Shown: in pieces, positions 45,575 to 54,255 of the stretch
Layout: each line of letters starts with the position of its first letter
Numbering within the stretch: the first letter of the stretch is position 1
Origin: Nonomuraea gerenzanensis
GTDB taxonomy: Bacteria > Actinomycetota > Actinomycetes > Streptosporangiales > Streptosporangiaceae
NCBI RefSeq assembly: GCF_020215645.1
Contig: NZ_CP084058.1
Coordinates: 8,308,001-8,372,000, forward strand
Length of the DNA stretch: 64,000 nt
Direction: 5' to 3'
Made by a program: the position numbers and the translations under genes
The notes under the pieces: model-generated
Databases searched by the model: none
Told to the model about the DNA's origin: nothing
What the model saw: only the letters and a program-made list of their open reading frames with translations

Positions 45575-46873
45575 TCAGCTCACGGTGGCGGGCTGGGCGG
45601 AGAGCAGGACCTGCGTCCAGCCACTGGCGTCCACGGTGCCCTGGCCGGACAGGTCGTCGCCCTGGCCGTCGTAGGGGTCGGCGTCGAAGTAGCGGTGCAC
45701 GGACCCGTTGGGGTGGTGACCGTAGTAGACGCCCCCGCCCGGGGAGAGCAGGTGGTCGAAGCCCTGCCAGGTGCTGTCACGCAACTGGTGCCGCTGCCAG
45801 CTGCCCGCGCCCGCGATGCGGTAGGAGATCAGCCAGCCGTCGGCGGTGGTGCCCAGCAACCAGTCCGGCCCCGTCGCGGTGAGCGTCTTCAGCGTGAAGC
45901 CGCTGCCGATCAGCGTGTTGCCGGTGATGTCGGCCAGCACCGGCTTGGCCGCGTTGACGTTGTAGCGGCGCAGCACACCGTCGGCGATGCCGTACAGATT
46001 GCCGCCGCCGTCGTAGGCGAGCAGATCATGCGTGTAGCCGTTACCGAGGAACACCGGCGGCTCGAAGATCAGCTCGTCGCGGTTGGTACGGATGTCGACC
46101 CGATACAGCCTGCCGCTCGGCTCATCACTGGTCACCAGCAGAGTGTTGAAGTTCAGCGTGGCCATCGCCTTCGGCGTGAACCCCAGCGGAGCGGCCGAGA
46201 CCACCGCACCATGCGTCCGGTCACCCGTCGCCCCGTCGATCGCCGTGTACGTCAGCCGCCCGTCCGGCAGCACCCCGTACACCGAGGCGAGCCCCTTGGG
46301 AGAGACCACGGAGCAGTTGCGGCTGGTGACGCTGCGCCAGGTGCGGCCGTCCGACTGGCCGTAGGTGACGCCGTCGAAGGTCGGCCTGACCCGCTCGGAG
46401 CCCGCGAACCCCCAGGAGGCGGAGCCGTCGCCGTCGGCGTCGTAGCCGAGCTCGAAGTGCAGGTGCGGGTGGCCGTTGGCGGTCGCGCCGTCCTTGCCGA
46501 CCCTGCCGATCATCGTGCCGCGCTGCACCCTTTCGCCGACCGACACCTCACGGGACTGCAAGTGGATGTAGGTGGTGAAGTAGCCGCCGCCGTGATCGAT
46601 CTGGATCATGTTGCCGGCGTTTCCGTGCTTGTAGGACTGGTTCACCCGGCCCGCGGCGGGGGCGATCAGGGTGGCGCCCTCGGTGCCGTGCTGGTCGGGC
46701 TCCTTCACCATGTCCAGCGCGGGGGCGTGCTGCCAGGTGTCCAGGCGCCACTGCTGGCCGCAGGGGAAGGGGAGCTGGAGGTCGGGAGCGGCCGTGGCCG
46801 CGTGGCCGGTCGTCGTTCCGGCGAGCCCGAAGGCGGTGACGAGCACCGTGGCCATGACGGATCGTAATAACAA
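45575..46873 (-). CDS. Secreted M23 peptidase-like protein with a tachylectin-type propeller
   Basis: The start is TTG 46873, chosen for AGGAGG 7 bp upstream. A signal peptide (LLLRSVMATVLVTAFGLA, then GHAATA) precedes an M23/LytM domain. Its zinc motifs are H-x8-D-like (TWQHAPALDM), GNMIQIDHGGGYFTTYIHL and HPHLHFELG. The C-terminal ~230 residues are a tachylectin-2-like beta-propeller with repeats such as LYRVD, LYGIADGVLRRYN and WLISYRI. Together they suggest a wall-targeted endopeptidase with a sugar-binding domain. It is monocistronic with a strong terminator. Confidence 0.85.
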   Translation of the reverse strand: MLLRSVMATVLVTAFGLAGTTTGHAATAAPDLQLPFPCGQQWRLDTWQHAPALDMVKEPDQHGTEGATLIAPAAGRVNQSYKHGNAGNMIQIDHGGGYFTTYIHLQSREVSVGERVQRGTMIGRVGKDGATANGHPHLHFELGYDADGDGSASWGFAGSERVRPTFDGVTYGQSDGRTWRSVTSRNCSVVSPKGLASVYGVLPDGRLTYTAIDGATGDRTHGAVVSAAPLGFTPKAMATLNFNTLLVTSDEPSGRLYRVDIRTNRDELIFEPPVFLGNGYTHDLLAYDGGGNLYGIADGVLRRYNVNAAKPVLADITGNTLIGSGFTLKTLTATGPDWLLGTTADGWLISYRIAGAGSWQRHQLRDSTWQGFDHLLSPGGGVYYGHHPNGSVHRYFDADPYDGQGDDLSGQGTVDASGWTQVLLSAQPATVS

Positions 46874-47047
46874 CGCGATTCCTCCTGATTTTTCCGCCAT
46901 TCGGTTCCGCGCCGAGGCCGAACGCAGAAGCCATTCATCGGCGCATTCCGTGGCGTCATCGGAATTCGTTCGTCCGCGGTCTTTCCGCGCAACCGAACGT
47001 AAGGAGTGGAGGTATGCCGTCGGTATGCCGAAGGGCAGGGCCGTGGT

Positions 47048-49894
47048 TCAGGCGAGATCGAGGCGGGCCAGCTCCCTGCGTGACCGGATGCCGAGCTTGC
47101 GGTAGGCCCGGTACAGGTGGTGCTCCACCGTACGCGGGCTGAGGAACAGGTGCGCGGCGATCTCCCGGCTGGTGCTCCCGTCCTTGGCCAGGCGTACGAC
47201 CTGGAGCTCCTGGGGCGTGAGCCGTTCCAGCGGGTCGGCTGCCGCCGGCCGGGCGGGCAGGACGGACTCCCCGGTCGCCTTCAGCTCCGCCTCCGCCCGC
47301 GACCGCCACGGCGCGGCCCGCAACCGCTCGAAGGTGCCCAGCGCCGCCCGCAGCGGCGCGCGGGCGTCGGCGCGGCGCCCGGAGCGGCGCAGCCACTCGC
47401 CGTACACCAGCTCGGTGCGGGCCTGCTCGAAGGGCCGGTCGGCGTGCTGGTGCGCAGCCAGCGCGCGCAGGTAGTCGTCCTCGTCGTCACTGAGCAGGCC
47501 GCGGCAGCGGGCGCTGACCGCCTCGGCCCACGGCTGTCCTCCTGCGCGCGCCCAGGCTTCCAGGCGGCGCAGGGGTGCCTCGGCCCGTTCCGGCTCGCCC
47601 AGCCGTACGGCCGCCTCGACCTGGTCCGCGCCGGCCGTGACCAGCACCGTCAGATGGCGCAGCGGGCCGCGCGCCGCGGCTTCGAGCCGCTCCAGCACCC
47701 GGTCGTAGCGTCCGAGCCCCAGGTCGAGCAGGCAGAGCGCGGCCAGGCCCGTCATGCCGCCGGCGTCCGGCTGGTCGCTGGCGAGCCGGACGCAGCGTCG
47801 CTCGTCGCCCTCGATCGCCGCCACCCTGGCCAGCACGGAGTGCAGCCGGGGCACCCGCTGGTGCATCCCGGTGTCGCGGGCGAGCTGGACGGCCTCCTCG
47901 ATGGACGCCTCGGCGTCGCGATGCCTGCCGGCCTGCACCTGGACCCCGGCCAGATCCTGCAGCAACTGCGGCAGCGCCCCGACCAGGCTCTGCCTGCGGA
48001 ACCTGGCCACCTCGGCACCCGCCAGGGCGGCGGCCGCGCCGTCGTCGGACAGGATCATCGCGCAGAAGGCGGCCCACTGCAGGGCGGCACCTTCCGGCAG
48101 GGCGTGCGGCATCTGACCAGCGGCGTCCGGCAACATGTGCGTACCCTGACCAGCGGCGTCCGGCAACATGTGCGTACCCTGACCAGCGGCGTCCGGCAGC
48201 ATGTGCGGCGCCTGACCGGCGGCGAGCGGAGCCTGACCGCTGACGTGCGGCAGGCTGTGCGGCGCCTGGCCGGTCGCGAGCGGCAGGGCCTGCGCGACGA
48301 ACTGGCCCAGAAGCGGCAGGGCTTGCGCGACGAACCGGCCCAGAAGCGGCAGGCCGCGCGCATAGTCGTCGTCGACCAGGTGCGCCAGCCCCTGGATCAT
48401 CGGATCCCGCACCCCCAGCCCGGCCAGCCGGGCAGCCGCGCTCCGGATCACCTCCGCCTCACCGCACACCCAGGCATACCCGGCCGCGGTCCGCAGCATC
48501 GGCACCACCCGCCCCGGCTCGGCGGCGGCACTCCGTTCCACCAGCAGCCGGGCGGCCACCCGCCCCGCCCCCCGCTCGAACTCCACCACCGCCCGCGTCT
48601 CGGTCAGCGTGGCGAGGCAGGCCGGATCGTCCAGCAGCGCCTCGGCCTGGCCGAGGAGGCGGTCGGCGTGGTCGGCCTGCCCGGACGAGAGCGCCAGCGC
48701 CGCAGCCCGGCCCAGCCGGGCGGCCCGGTCGCGCGGGTGCGGGGTGAAGAGCGCGGCCTGTTCCCACAGCCCGGCGGCGGCGGCGAAGGCGGTCCGGTCG
48801 TGGGCTCGTTCGGCGGCGCGCGTCAGCTCCACCGCCAGGTCCTCGTCGGGTGAGGTCGCCGCCGCGGCCCGGTGCCGGACGCGGCAGTCGTCGTCGGTGG
48901 CCGCGTCCGCCAGCGCCCGGTGCGCGGTGATCCGCCGCGCCAGCGGCGCGCTCTGGTAGGCGGCGGTACGGATCAGGGGATGGCGGAAGGCGATGGCCGC
49001 GGCGCTCACCTCGACCAGCCCGGCCTGCTCGGCCTGCGCCAGGTCCTCCGGCCCGACGCCGAGCGCGTCCGCGGCGCTCAGCAGCAGCGGCAGGTCGCCG
49101 CGGCCCTCGGCGGCGGCCATCAGCATCATCAGGCGGGTCCTGTCGGGCAGCAGGGCGATGCGTGAGCGGAAGGACGCGAGCACCCGGTCGGCGATCGGGA
49201 CGGGGCCGGCCGCCGCGTGGTAACGCCTCCGCTCGCGGGAGAACTCGATCAGCGCCAGCGGGTTCCCCTCCGACTCGGCGATCACCTGCTCCCGCGCCGC
49301 TGGGGTGAGACCCCGGTGGGCCAGCACCCGTTCGGCGTCCTGCTGCGACAGCCTCGACGGGCGCAGCTCCGGCAGGCCGGGCGCGGCGAACCCCTCCTCC
49401 CGCGCGGCGAACACCATCGCCACCTTCTCCTGCGTCAGGCGCCGGGCCGCGAACAGCAGCGCGTCGGCGGTGGCGTGGTCGAGCCAGTGCGCGTCGTCGG
49501 CCAGGCACAGCACCGGCCCGTCGTCGGCCAGCCGGGCCAGCAGCATCATCACGGCCAGCCCGGACAGGAACCGGTCCTGCCCGGCCGCGCCGCCCGAGCC
49601 GAGCACCGCGCGCAGGGCGTCCGCCTGGGCCGCGGGCAGGGCTTCGAGGTGGTCCTTGACCGGCCAGAGCAGCTGGACGAGCCCGGCGAAGGCCAGGTCC
49701 GCCTCCGTCTCGATGCCGGCGACCCGCAGGACGCGCACGCCGCCGCCGGCGCAGTGCTCGGCGGCCCAGTCGAGCAACGCCGACTTGCCGATGCCGGGCT
49801 CCCCGCGCAGGACGAGAGCGCCGCTGCGGCCACCCCGCGCGGCCTCCACGAGCTCCTCGATCGCGGCCTGCTCGCTCGCCCTGCCGTACAGCAA
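47048..49894 (-). CDS. LAL-type LuxR transcriptional regulator with internal repeats
   Basis: The 948-residue protein starts at TTG 49894. It has Walker A GEPGIGKS at 31-38, Walker B VLCLADDAHWLD, a TPR-like helical middle and a C-terminal LuxR HTH (LTPQELQVVRLAKDGSTSREIAAHLF, then SPRTVEHHLYRAYRKLGI). Near residues 510-600 the helices are interrupted by 11-residue repeats (HMLPDAAGQGT, three times, plus related units). It is divergent from the Old Yellow Enzyme gene, which is a natural target candidate together with the MFS gene behind it. Confidence 0.88.
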   Translation of the reverse strand: MLYGRASEQAAIEELVEAARGGRSGALVLRGEPGIGKSALLDWAAEHCAGGGVRVLRVAGIETEADLAFAGLVQLLWPVKDHLEALPAAQADALRAVLGSGGAAGQDRFLSGLAVMMLLARLADDGPVLCLADDAHWLDHATADALLFAARRLTQEKVAMVFAAREEGFAAPGLPELRPSRLSQQDAERVLAHRGLTPAAREQVIAESEGNPLALIEFSRERRRYHAAAGPVPIADRVLASFRSRIALLPDRTRLMMLMAAAEGRGDLPLLLSAADALGVGPEDLAQAEQAGLVEVSAAAIAFRHPLIRTAAYQSAPLARRITAHRALADAATDDDCRVRHRAAAATSPDEDLAVELTRAAERAHDRTAFAAAAGLWEQAALFTPHPRDRAARLGRAAALALSSGQADHADRLLGQAEALLDDPACLATLTETRAVVEFERGAGRVAARLLVERSAAAEPGRVVPMLRTAAGYAWVCGEAEVIRSAAARLAGLGVRDPMIQGLAHLVDDDYARGLPLLGRFVAQALPLLGQFVAQALPLATGQAPHSLPHVSGQAPLAAGQAPHMLPDAAGQGTHMLPDAAGQGTHMLPDAAGQMPHALPEGAALQWAAFCAMILSDDGAAAALAGAEVARFRRQSLVGALPQLLQDLAGVQVQAGRHRDAEASIEEAVQLARDTGMHQRVPRLHSVLARVAAIEGDERRCVRLASDQPDAGGMTGLAALCLLDLGLGRYDRVLERLEAAARGPLRHLTVLVTAGADQVEAAVRLGEPERAEAPLRRLEAWARAGGQPWAEAVSARCRGLLSDDEDDYLRALAAHQHADRPFEQARTELVYGEWLRRSGRRADARAPLRAALGTFERLRAAPWRSRAEAELKATGESVLPARPAAADPLERLTPQELQVVRLAKDGSTSREIAAHLFLSPRTVEHHLYRAYRKLGIRSRRELARLDLA
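48113..48360. repeat. 33-bp minisatellite inside the LAL gene
   Basis: Units beginning CTGACCAGCGGCGTCCGGCA start at 48113, 48146 and 48179; a diverged copy starts at 48212. A second 33-bp repeat (core TGCGCGACGAACTGGCCCAG) occurs twice at about 48290-48355. All units are multiples of three, so the frame is kept and the protein gains 11-residue blocks. Confidence 0.88.
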
Positions 49895-50049
49895 CCGATC
49901 AGGCCTTTCGTCGGGGAGTAGGTACGGCGACCAGCCGGGACACGTACGCGATCCCAGTAGTGCAGTACCGAAACCTTACCGATTCGGCCCGTGAAGGCCC
50001 ATTCGTAGCCTCGTGCCGCGAAGACGATCCCGTAACGAGGAGGATGATC

Positions 50050-51138
50050 GTGAACGAGCTTCTCACGCCTGTCACCGTCGGCGACCTGGAGCTGCCGAAC
50101 CGCCTGGTCATGGCGCCCATGACGCGCAACCGGGCGCGTGGCGGGCTCGTCGGCGAGCTGACCGCCGAGTACTACGCCCAGCGCGCCGCCGCCGGCCTGA
50201 TCATCACCGAGGGCACCCAGCCCTGCGTGATCGGCCAGGGCTACCTCGACACCCCCGGCCTGCACACGCCGGCGCAGGTGTCGGCCTGGCGGCTGGTCAC
50301 CGACGCGGTGCACCGGCGAGGCGGCCGCATCGCGGTGCAGATCATGCACTCCGGGCGGATCGGCCATCCCTGCCTGTATCCGGCGGGCGAGCTGCCTCTC
50401 GCACCGTCGGCGATCCGCTCAGGGGAGCGGCTCCACACCCCCGCAGGGCTGCTGGAGCACCCGACGCCGCGGGAGATGACGCTCGCCGACATCGACCAGG
50501 CCATCGAGGACTTCGCCTCCGCGGCCCGGCTGGCGATGGCGGCCGGGTTCGACGCGGTCGAGCTGCACGGCGCCAGCGGCTACCTGATCCACCAGTTCCT
50601 GTCGGACAACACCAACCGGCGCACCGACGCCTACGGCGGCTCGCCGGCCGGGCGCCTCAGGTTCGCCGTGGAGGTGGTGCACGCCGTGGCCGACGCGATC
50701 GGGCCGCACCGCACCGGCCTGCGCATCTCCCCCGGCATCACCTACAACGGCATGAACGAGAGCGACACGGAGCTGCTCTACACGCAACTGGCCCGCGCGC
50801 TGGCCCCGCACGACCTGGCGTACGTGCACGTCTCGGAGAACGACACCCGCGAGATCACCAAACTCATCCGCGAGCACTGGAGCGGCCCGCTCATCCTCAA
50901 CCCGCACCCATGGCGCGGCGACGATCCCGCCGGCCCCGCCGACGGGATCGAGGCACTGCGCTCCGGCCTGGCCGACGCGATCTCCTTCGGCCGGCTGTGG
51001 CTGGCCAACCCCGACCTGCCCACCAGGATCGCGGCGGGCGGACCGTACACCGAGGCCGACCCGAGCACCTTCTACGGCGGCGACCACCGTGGCTACACCG
51101 ACTACCCGGTGCTCTCCCCCAGCGGGGCCGACCGATGA
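50050..51138 (+). CDS. Old Yellow Enzyme-family FMN oxidoreductase
   Basis: GTG 50050 is preferred because GAGGAGG lies 6 bp before it; ATG 50044 touches that site. The 362-residue TIM barrel has the OYE motifs NRLVMAPMTRNRA, GLIITEGTQ, QIMHSGRIGHP, the pair ELHGASGYLIHQFLSDNTNRRTDAYGGS (His-x2-x-Gly/Tyr region) and DAISFGRLWLANPDLP. It uses FMN and NAD(P)H to reduce activated C=C bonds. Its stop overlaps the MFS start (ATGA). It is divergent from the LAL regulator. Confidence 0.92.
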   Translation: MNELLTPVTVGDLELPNRLVMAPMTRNRARGGLVGELTAEYYAQRAAAGLIITEGTQPCVIGQGYLDTPGLHTPAQVSAWRLVTDAVHRRGGRIAVQIMHSGRIGHPCLYPAGELPLAPSAIRSGERLHTPAGLLEHPTPREMTLADIDQAIEDFASAARLAMAAGFDAVELHGASGYLIHQFLSDNTNRRTDAYGGSPAGRLRFAVEVVHAVADAIGPHRTGLRISPGITYNGMNESDTELLYTQLARALAPHDLAYVHVSENDTREITKLIREHWSGPLILNPHPWRGDDPAGPADGIEALRSGLADAISFGRLWLANPDLPTRIAAGGPYTEADPSTFYGGDHRGYTDYPVLSPSGADR

Positions 51139-52334
51139 GCAACGCCTCCCCCGCCCGCGCCGGCGCTCCGGCCCGCGAGGTGCCGCCTGCCTGGCTGGCG
51201 CTGCTGGCGGGCCCGCTCTCCTTCGGGATCGCCGGGCCCAGCCTCATCCTGCCGGACGCCGCCCGCGACCTCGCGTCGACGCTGGGCGCCGTGACCTGGA
51301 TCGTCACCGCCTTCGGCTGGGCCATCGCGATCGGCACCCCCTTGCTGGCGGGCCTGCACAGCCATCAGGGCCTGCGCCGGGCGGTCCTCACCTGCGCCGC
51401 GCTGGTCGCCGTCGGCGCGGTGCTCGTGGTGAGCGTGCCCGCGCTGCCCGCGCTCGTGCTCGGCAGCGCCGCTCAGGGGCTCGGCACCGCCGGGTTCACC
51501 ACGATCGCCATGAGCCTGACCCGCTCGGCGCGTTCCATGGGGCTCGTCACGGCCTCGCTGGCGACGGTCGGCTCCGCCGCACCGCTGATCGCCGACCTGG
51601 CCGCGCAGGTGCTGTCCTGGCAGGCGGCCCTGGCGCTGCCCGCGCTGAGCCTGCTCGCCGTCCCCGGCGTGCTGCGTCACCGGCAGGACGACCCCGCGCC
51701 GCGGGCGCCCTTCGACCCGGTGGGGGCGGTGCTGCTGACGGCGGTGGTCACCGCGCTGGTGTTCGTGCCCCACGCGTGGGGGGTGGCGGGGGCCGCCGCC
51801 GTGGCCGGGCTCGGGCTGCTGGTGCTGCACCTGCGCTCCAGGCCCGACGGGTTCGTGCCCGTGTCGATCGTGCGTGCTCCGGTGTTCCTGCTGGCGTCCG
51901 GGCTGGCGTTCCTGCTGGCCGCGGTCAACTTCGGCATGATCTACCTGCTGCCCGCCCTGCTCACCGGGCAGGCGGGCTGGACCAGCGGGCAGGTGGGGGC
52001 CGCGATCCTGTGGCCGTTGCTGTTCGGGGGGCTGGCGTCGTACGGGGTGATCGCCGTCACCGCGAAGGCGCCGGTGAAGGCCGTCGCGCTGCTCTTCCCC
52101 GGGCTGGCGGCGGCGGGAGTCGGGCTGGCCTGCCTCAGCGCCTCGCCGGCCGTCCTGCTCGTCGCCCAGGCGCTCACCTCGCTGGCCGCCGCCTCCGGGC
52201 AGGGGGCGTTCGCGGCGCGCGCCGCCGGCGCGGTGCCGGACGGCGCCAGGTCGACGGCGATGGGCCAGTTCAACCTCTGCTACCTGCTCGGCGCCGCGTT
52301 CGGGCCCGCCATCGCCGCCGCGCTCGCCGGCTGA
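51135..52334 (+). CDS. MFS transporter coupled to the OYE gene
   Basis: The 399-residue protein has about 12 hydrophobic segments, with an early PSLILPDAARDLASTLGAVTWIVTAFGWAIAIGTPLLAGL pattern and GLRRAVLTCAAL in the segment 2-3 loop position. It resembles drug-efflux (DHA) carriers more than sugar carriers. ATG 51135 overlaps the OYE stop, so both act together, perhaps reduction and export of an electrophile; that is inference. A possible hairpin follows at 52354-52381. Confidence 0.82.
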   Translation: MSNASPARAGAPAREVPPAWLALLAGPLSFGIAGPSLILPDAARDLASTLGAVTWIVTAFGWAIAIGTPLLAGLHSHQGLRRAVLTCAALVAVGAVLVVSVPALPALVLGSAAQGLGTAGFTTIAMSLTRSARSMGLVTASLATVGSAAPLIADLAAQVLSWQAALALPALSLLAVPGVLRHRQDDPAPRAPFDPVGAVLLTAVVTALVFVPHAWGVAGAAAVAGLGLLVLHLRSRPDGFVPVSIVRAPVFLLASGLAFLLAAVNFGMIYLLPALLTGQAGWTSGQVGAAILWPLLFGGLASYGVIAVTAKAPVKAVALLFPGLAAAGVGLACLSASPAVLLVAQALTSLAAASGQGAFAARAAGAVPDGARSTAMGQFNLCYLLGAAFGPAIAAALAG

Positions 52335-52353
52335 CCCGGGCTCGGGGACTCGT

Positions 52354-52381
52354 CGGGCCGGCTGAGTGATCCGGCGGCCCG
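52354..52381 (+). terminator. Weak hairpin after the MFS gene
   Basis: CGGGCCG and CGGCCCG form a 7-bp stem around a 14-nt loop, about 20 bp after the MFS stop. It has no U-run. Confidence 0.35.
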
Positions 52382-52460
52382 GCCTGAAATTCTGCCGACG
52401 GCCGCGGACACGTACGAGATGAAAGCCCGCAGCGTCGGGAAGGCCTGACGAGGATGACGC

Positions 52461-53015
52461 GTGAGTGAACAAGACGACCGGTCCCGCTTCGAGGCGGTGT
52501 ACCGGCGGACCTACGAGCAGATCCTCGGCTACGCCGTGCGGCGGTGCTCCTCCCCCGAGGACGCCGCCGACGTCGTGTCCGAGACCTATGCGACCGCCTG
52601 GCGGCGGATGACGGAGCTGCCCGAGGGTGAGGCGGCCAAGCTCTGGCTGTACGGCGTGGCGCGCCGGGTCCTGGCCAACCACCGCCGCAGCGAGCGGCGC
52701 AGGCTGACCCGGCACGCCGAGCTCACCGAGGAGATCGAGCAGCTCTACCCCGCCCCCTCCGCCCCCAGGGCGCACGACGGCGTGGCCGAGGCGATGGACC
52801 TGCTCGCCGACAGCGATCGGGAGCTGCTGGCCCTGGCCCTGTGGGAGGAGCTGGACCCCGGCGAGATCGCCGCGGTGCTGGACTGCTCCCGCAACGCGGC
52901 CCGCATCCGCCTGCACCGGGCCCGCAAGCGCTTCGCCAAGGCCCTGGAGAAGACCCACCCGTCGGCCGCCGGCTTCGCCACAGCCCGGCCGCTCATCGAG
53001 AAGGAGTCGAGGTGA
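52461..53015 (+). CDS. ECF sigma factor (second CU044_5270-linked)
   Basis: The 184-residue protein starts at GTG 52461. Region 2 reads FEAVYRRTYEQILGYAVRRCSSPEDAADVVSETYATAWRR with LWLYGVARRVLANHRRS. Region 4 reads LALWEELDPGEIAAVLDCSRNAARIRLHRARKRF. Its stop overlaps the next start (GTGA). It is 184 residues against 199 for the sigma at 44707 and clearly diverged from it, so the two modules are old paralogues rather than a recent duplication. Confidence 0.9.
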   Translation: MSEQDDRSRFEAVYRRTYEQILGYAVRRCSSPEDAADVVSETYATAWRRMTELPEGEAAKLWLYGVARRVLANHRRSERRRLTRHAELTEEIEQLYPAPSAPRAHDGVAEAMDLLADSDRELLALALWEELDPGEIAAVLDCSRNAARIRLHRARKRFAKALEKTHPSAAGFATARPLIEKESR

Positions 53016-54160
53016 ACAGCGACCAGCTCTTCAAGGACCGGGCGCGCGTGCGGGACGAGGACCTGACCGGCCGGGCGTCCACCGCGGGGGCGGACGCGCT
53101 GCTGGCGGAGATCGTCTCGATGGAGCGCGTCCCCGCCCGGCGGCGGCTCCGGCTCTCTCCCGGCCGCGCGCTGCTCGGCCTGGCCGCGGCCGCCGCCGCG
53201 GTGGCGGTCATCGTGCCCATGACCTCGTCCGACAGGACGATCTCCGTCGAGCCCCGGCCCGGCACGTCGGTGTCCGCGACGGCCGAGCCGACCGCCCGGC
53301 AGATCCTGCTGGCCGCCGCCGTCGCCGTGGAGAAGGCGCCTTCGAGCGGCGACTACTGGCGTACCGCGACCGTCAACCGGTGGATGCTCACCGACCCCAC
53401 GCGCAGCTACGTACTCGAGGCCGGCCGGTCCATCGAGACGTGGCTCGCCAGGAAACCGGGCGCCCCTGGCTGGCACGTCCGGCAGGAGCTCGGCGTCAAG
53501 CCCGCGACCCCGCAGGACGAGGCGGCCTGGCGGGCGGCCGGGTCGCCCACCGTCTGGCGCTACCCCGAGGACATGAAGACGGAGAACCTGTTCGCCGTCC
53601 CGTCCAGGCCGCTGGAGGCGCAGGCGGGCGAGCGGACCGTCGAGCGGCTCGACTGGGACACGGTCGGCGACCTGGCGGGCGAATCGCTGACCTGGCAGCA
53701 GACACGCGCGATCCCGGACGAGCCCGAGGCGCTGCGCCACTACCTGGAAGAGCGCATCGGCCGGCTCGACCTGACCGGCTCCGGGCTGGACGAGGAGGAG
53801 GCCAGGGCGCACATCCTGCTCCGCGGCTGTGTGGACATCATCAGCACCGTGCCCGTCTCGTCCGGGACCCGCGCGGCCGCGTACCGGCTCCTGGCGTCCC
53901 TGCCCGGCATCCGGGCCGAGGGGGAGACGACGGACCCCCTGGGGCGGCGCGGGCAGTCGCTCCGCTACCAGGAGGAGATCGAGCCGGGCCTGTTCTCCGA
54001 GGTCACGCTCGTGGTGGAGCCCGCCGGCGGCCGGCTGCTCGCCGAGGTGCGGACGAACACCACCAGGCTCGCGGACGGGCGTCAGGCGGAGCTCCGGGTG
54101 TCCCGCTCGTTCGAGGAGGTCGGCTGGACCGGCGAACGGCCGGAGCCGCCCCGGAACTGA
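53012..54160 (+). CDS. CU044_5270-family protein, sigma partner
   Basis: The 382-residue protein starts at GTG 53012, overlapping the sigma stop. It has a ~50-residue cytosolic N terminus, a membrane helix (about 52-70: ALLGLAAAAAAVAVIVPM), and an outside domain with SSGDYWRTATVNRWML and a TLVVEPAGGRLLAEVRTNT end. Layout and coupling mirror 43817-44704, supporting a conserved sigma/membrane-partner module. Confidence 0.82.
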   Translation: MNSDQLFKDRARVRDEDLTGRASTAGADALLAEIVSMERVPARRRLRLSPGRALLGLAAAAAAVAVIVPMTSSDRTISVEPRPGTSVSATAEPTARQILLAAAVAVEKAPSSGDYWRTATVNRWMLTDPTRSYVLEAGRSIETWLARKPGAPGWHVRQELGVKPATPQDEAAWRAAGSPTVWRYPEDMKTENLFAVPSRPLEAQAGERTVERLDWDTVGDLAGESLTWQQTRAIPDEPEALRHYLEERIGRLDLTGSGLDEEEARAHILLRGCVDIISTVPVSSGTRAAAYRLLASLPGIRAEGETTDPLGRRGQSLRYQEEIEPGLFSEVTLVVEPAGGRLLAEVRTNTTRLADGRQAELRVSRSFEEVGWTGERPEPPRN

Positions 54161-54255
54161 GCCCGTCCCGGGGGCCGGTCGTGCGTGTTCTACGACTGCG
54201 GGGGCCATCGGAAAATGAGCGGCGTCCCGCGGCGGGCAGCCGTTATCGTGCCTCC

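Noticed and set aside
46874..47047. c-di-AMP (ydaO-type) riboswitch upstream of the M23 gene
   Set aside because: Such switches often precede cell-wall hydrolases in actinobacteria, but I see neither the conserved motifs nor enough leader length; the gap is only 174 bp.
48113..48360. 33-bp repeats considered as a CRISPR array
   Set aside because: Copies are directly adjacent with no unique spacers, lie inside a coding region, keep the frame, and no cas gene is present.
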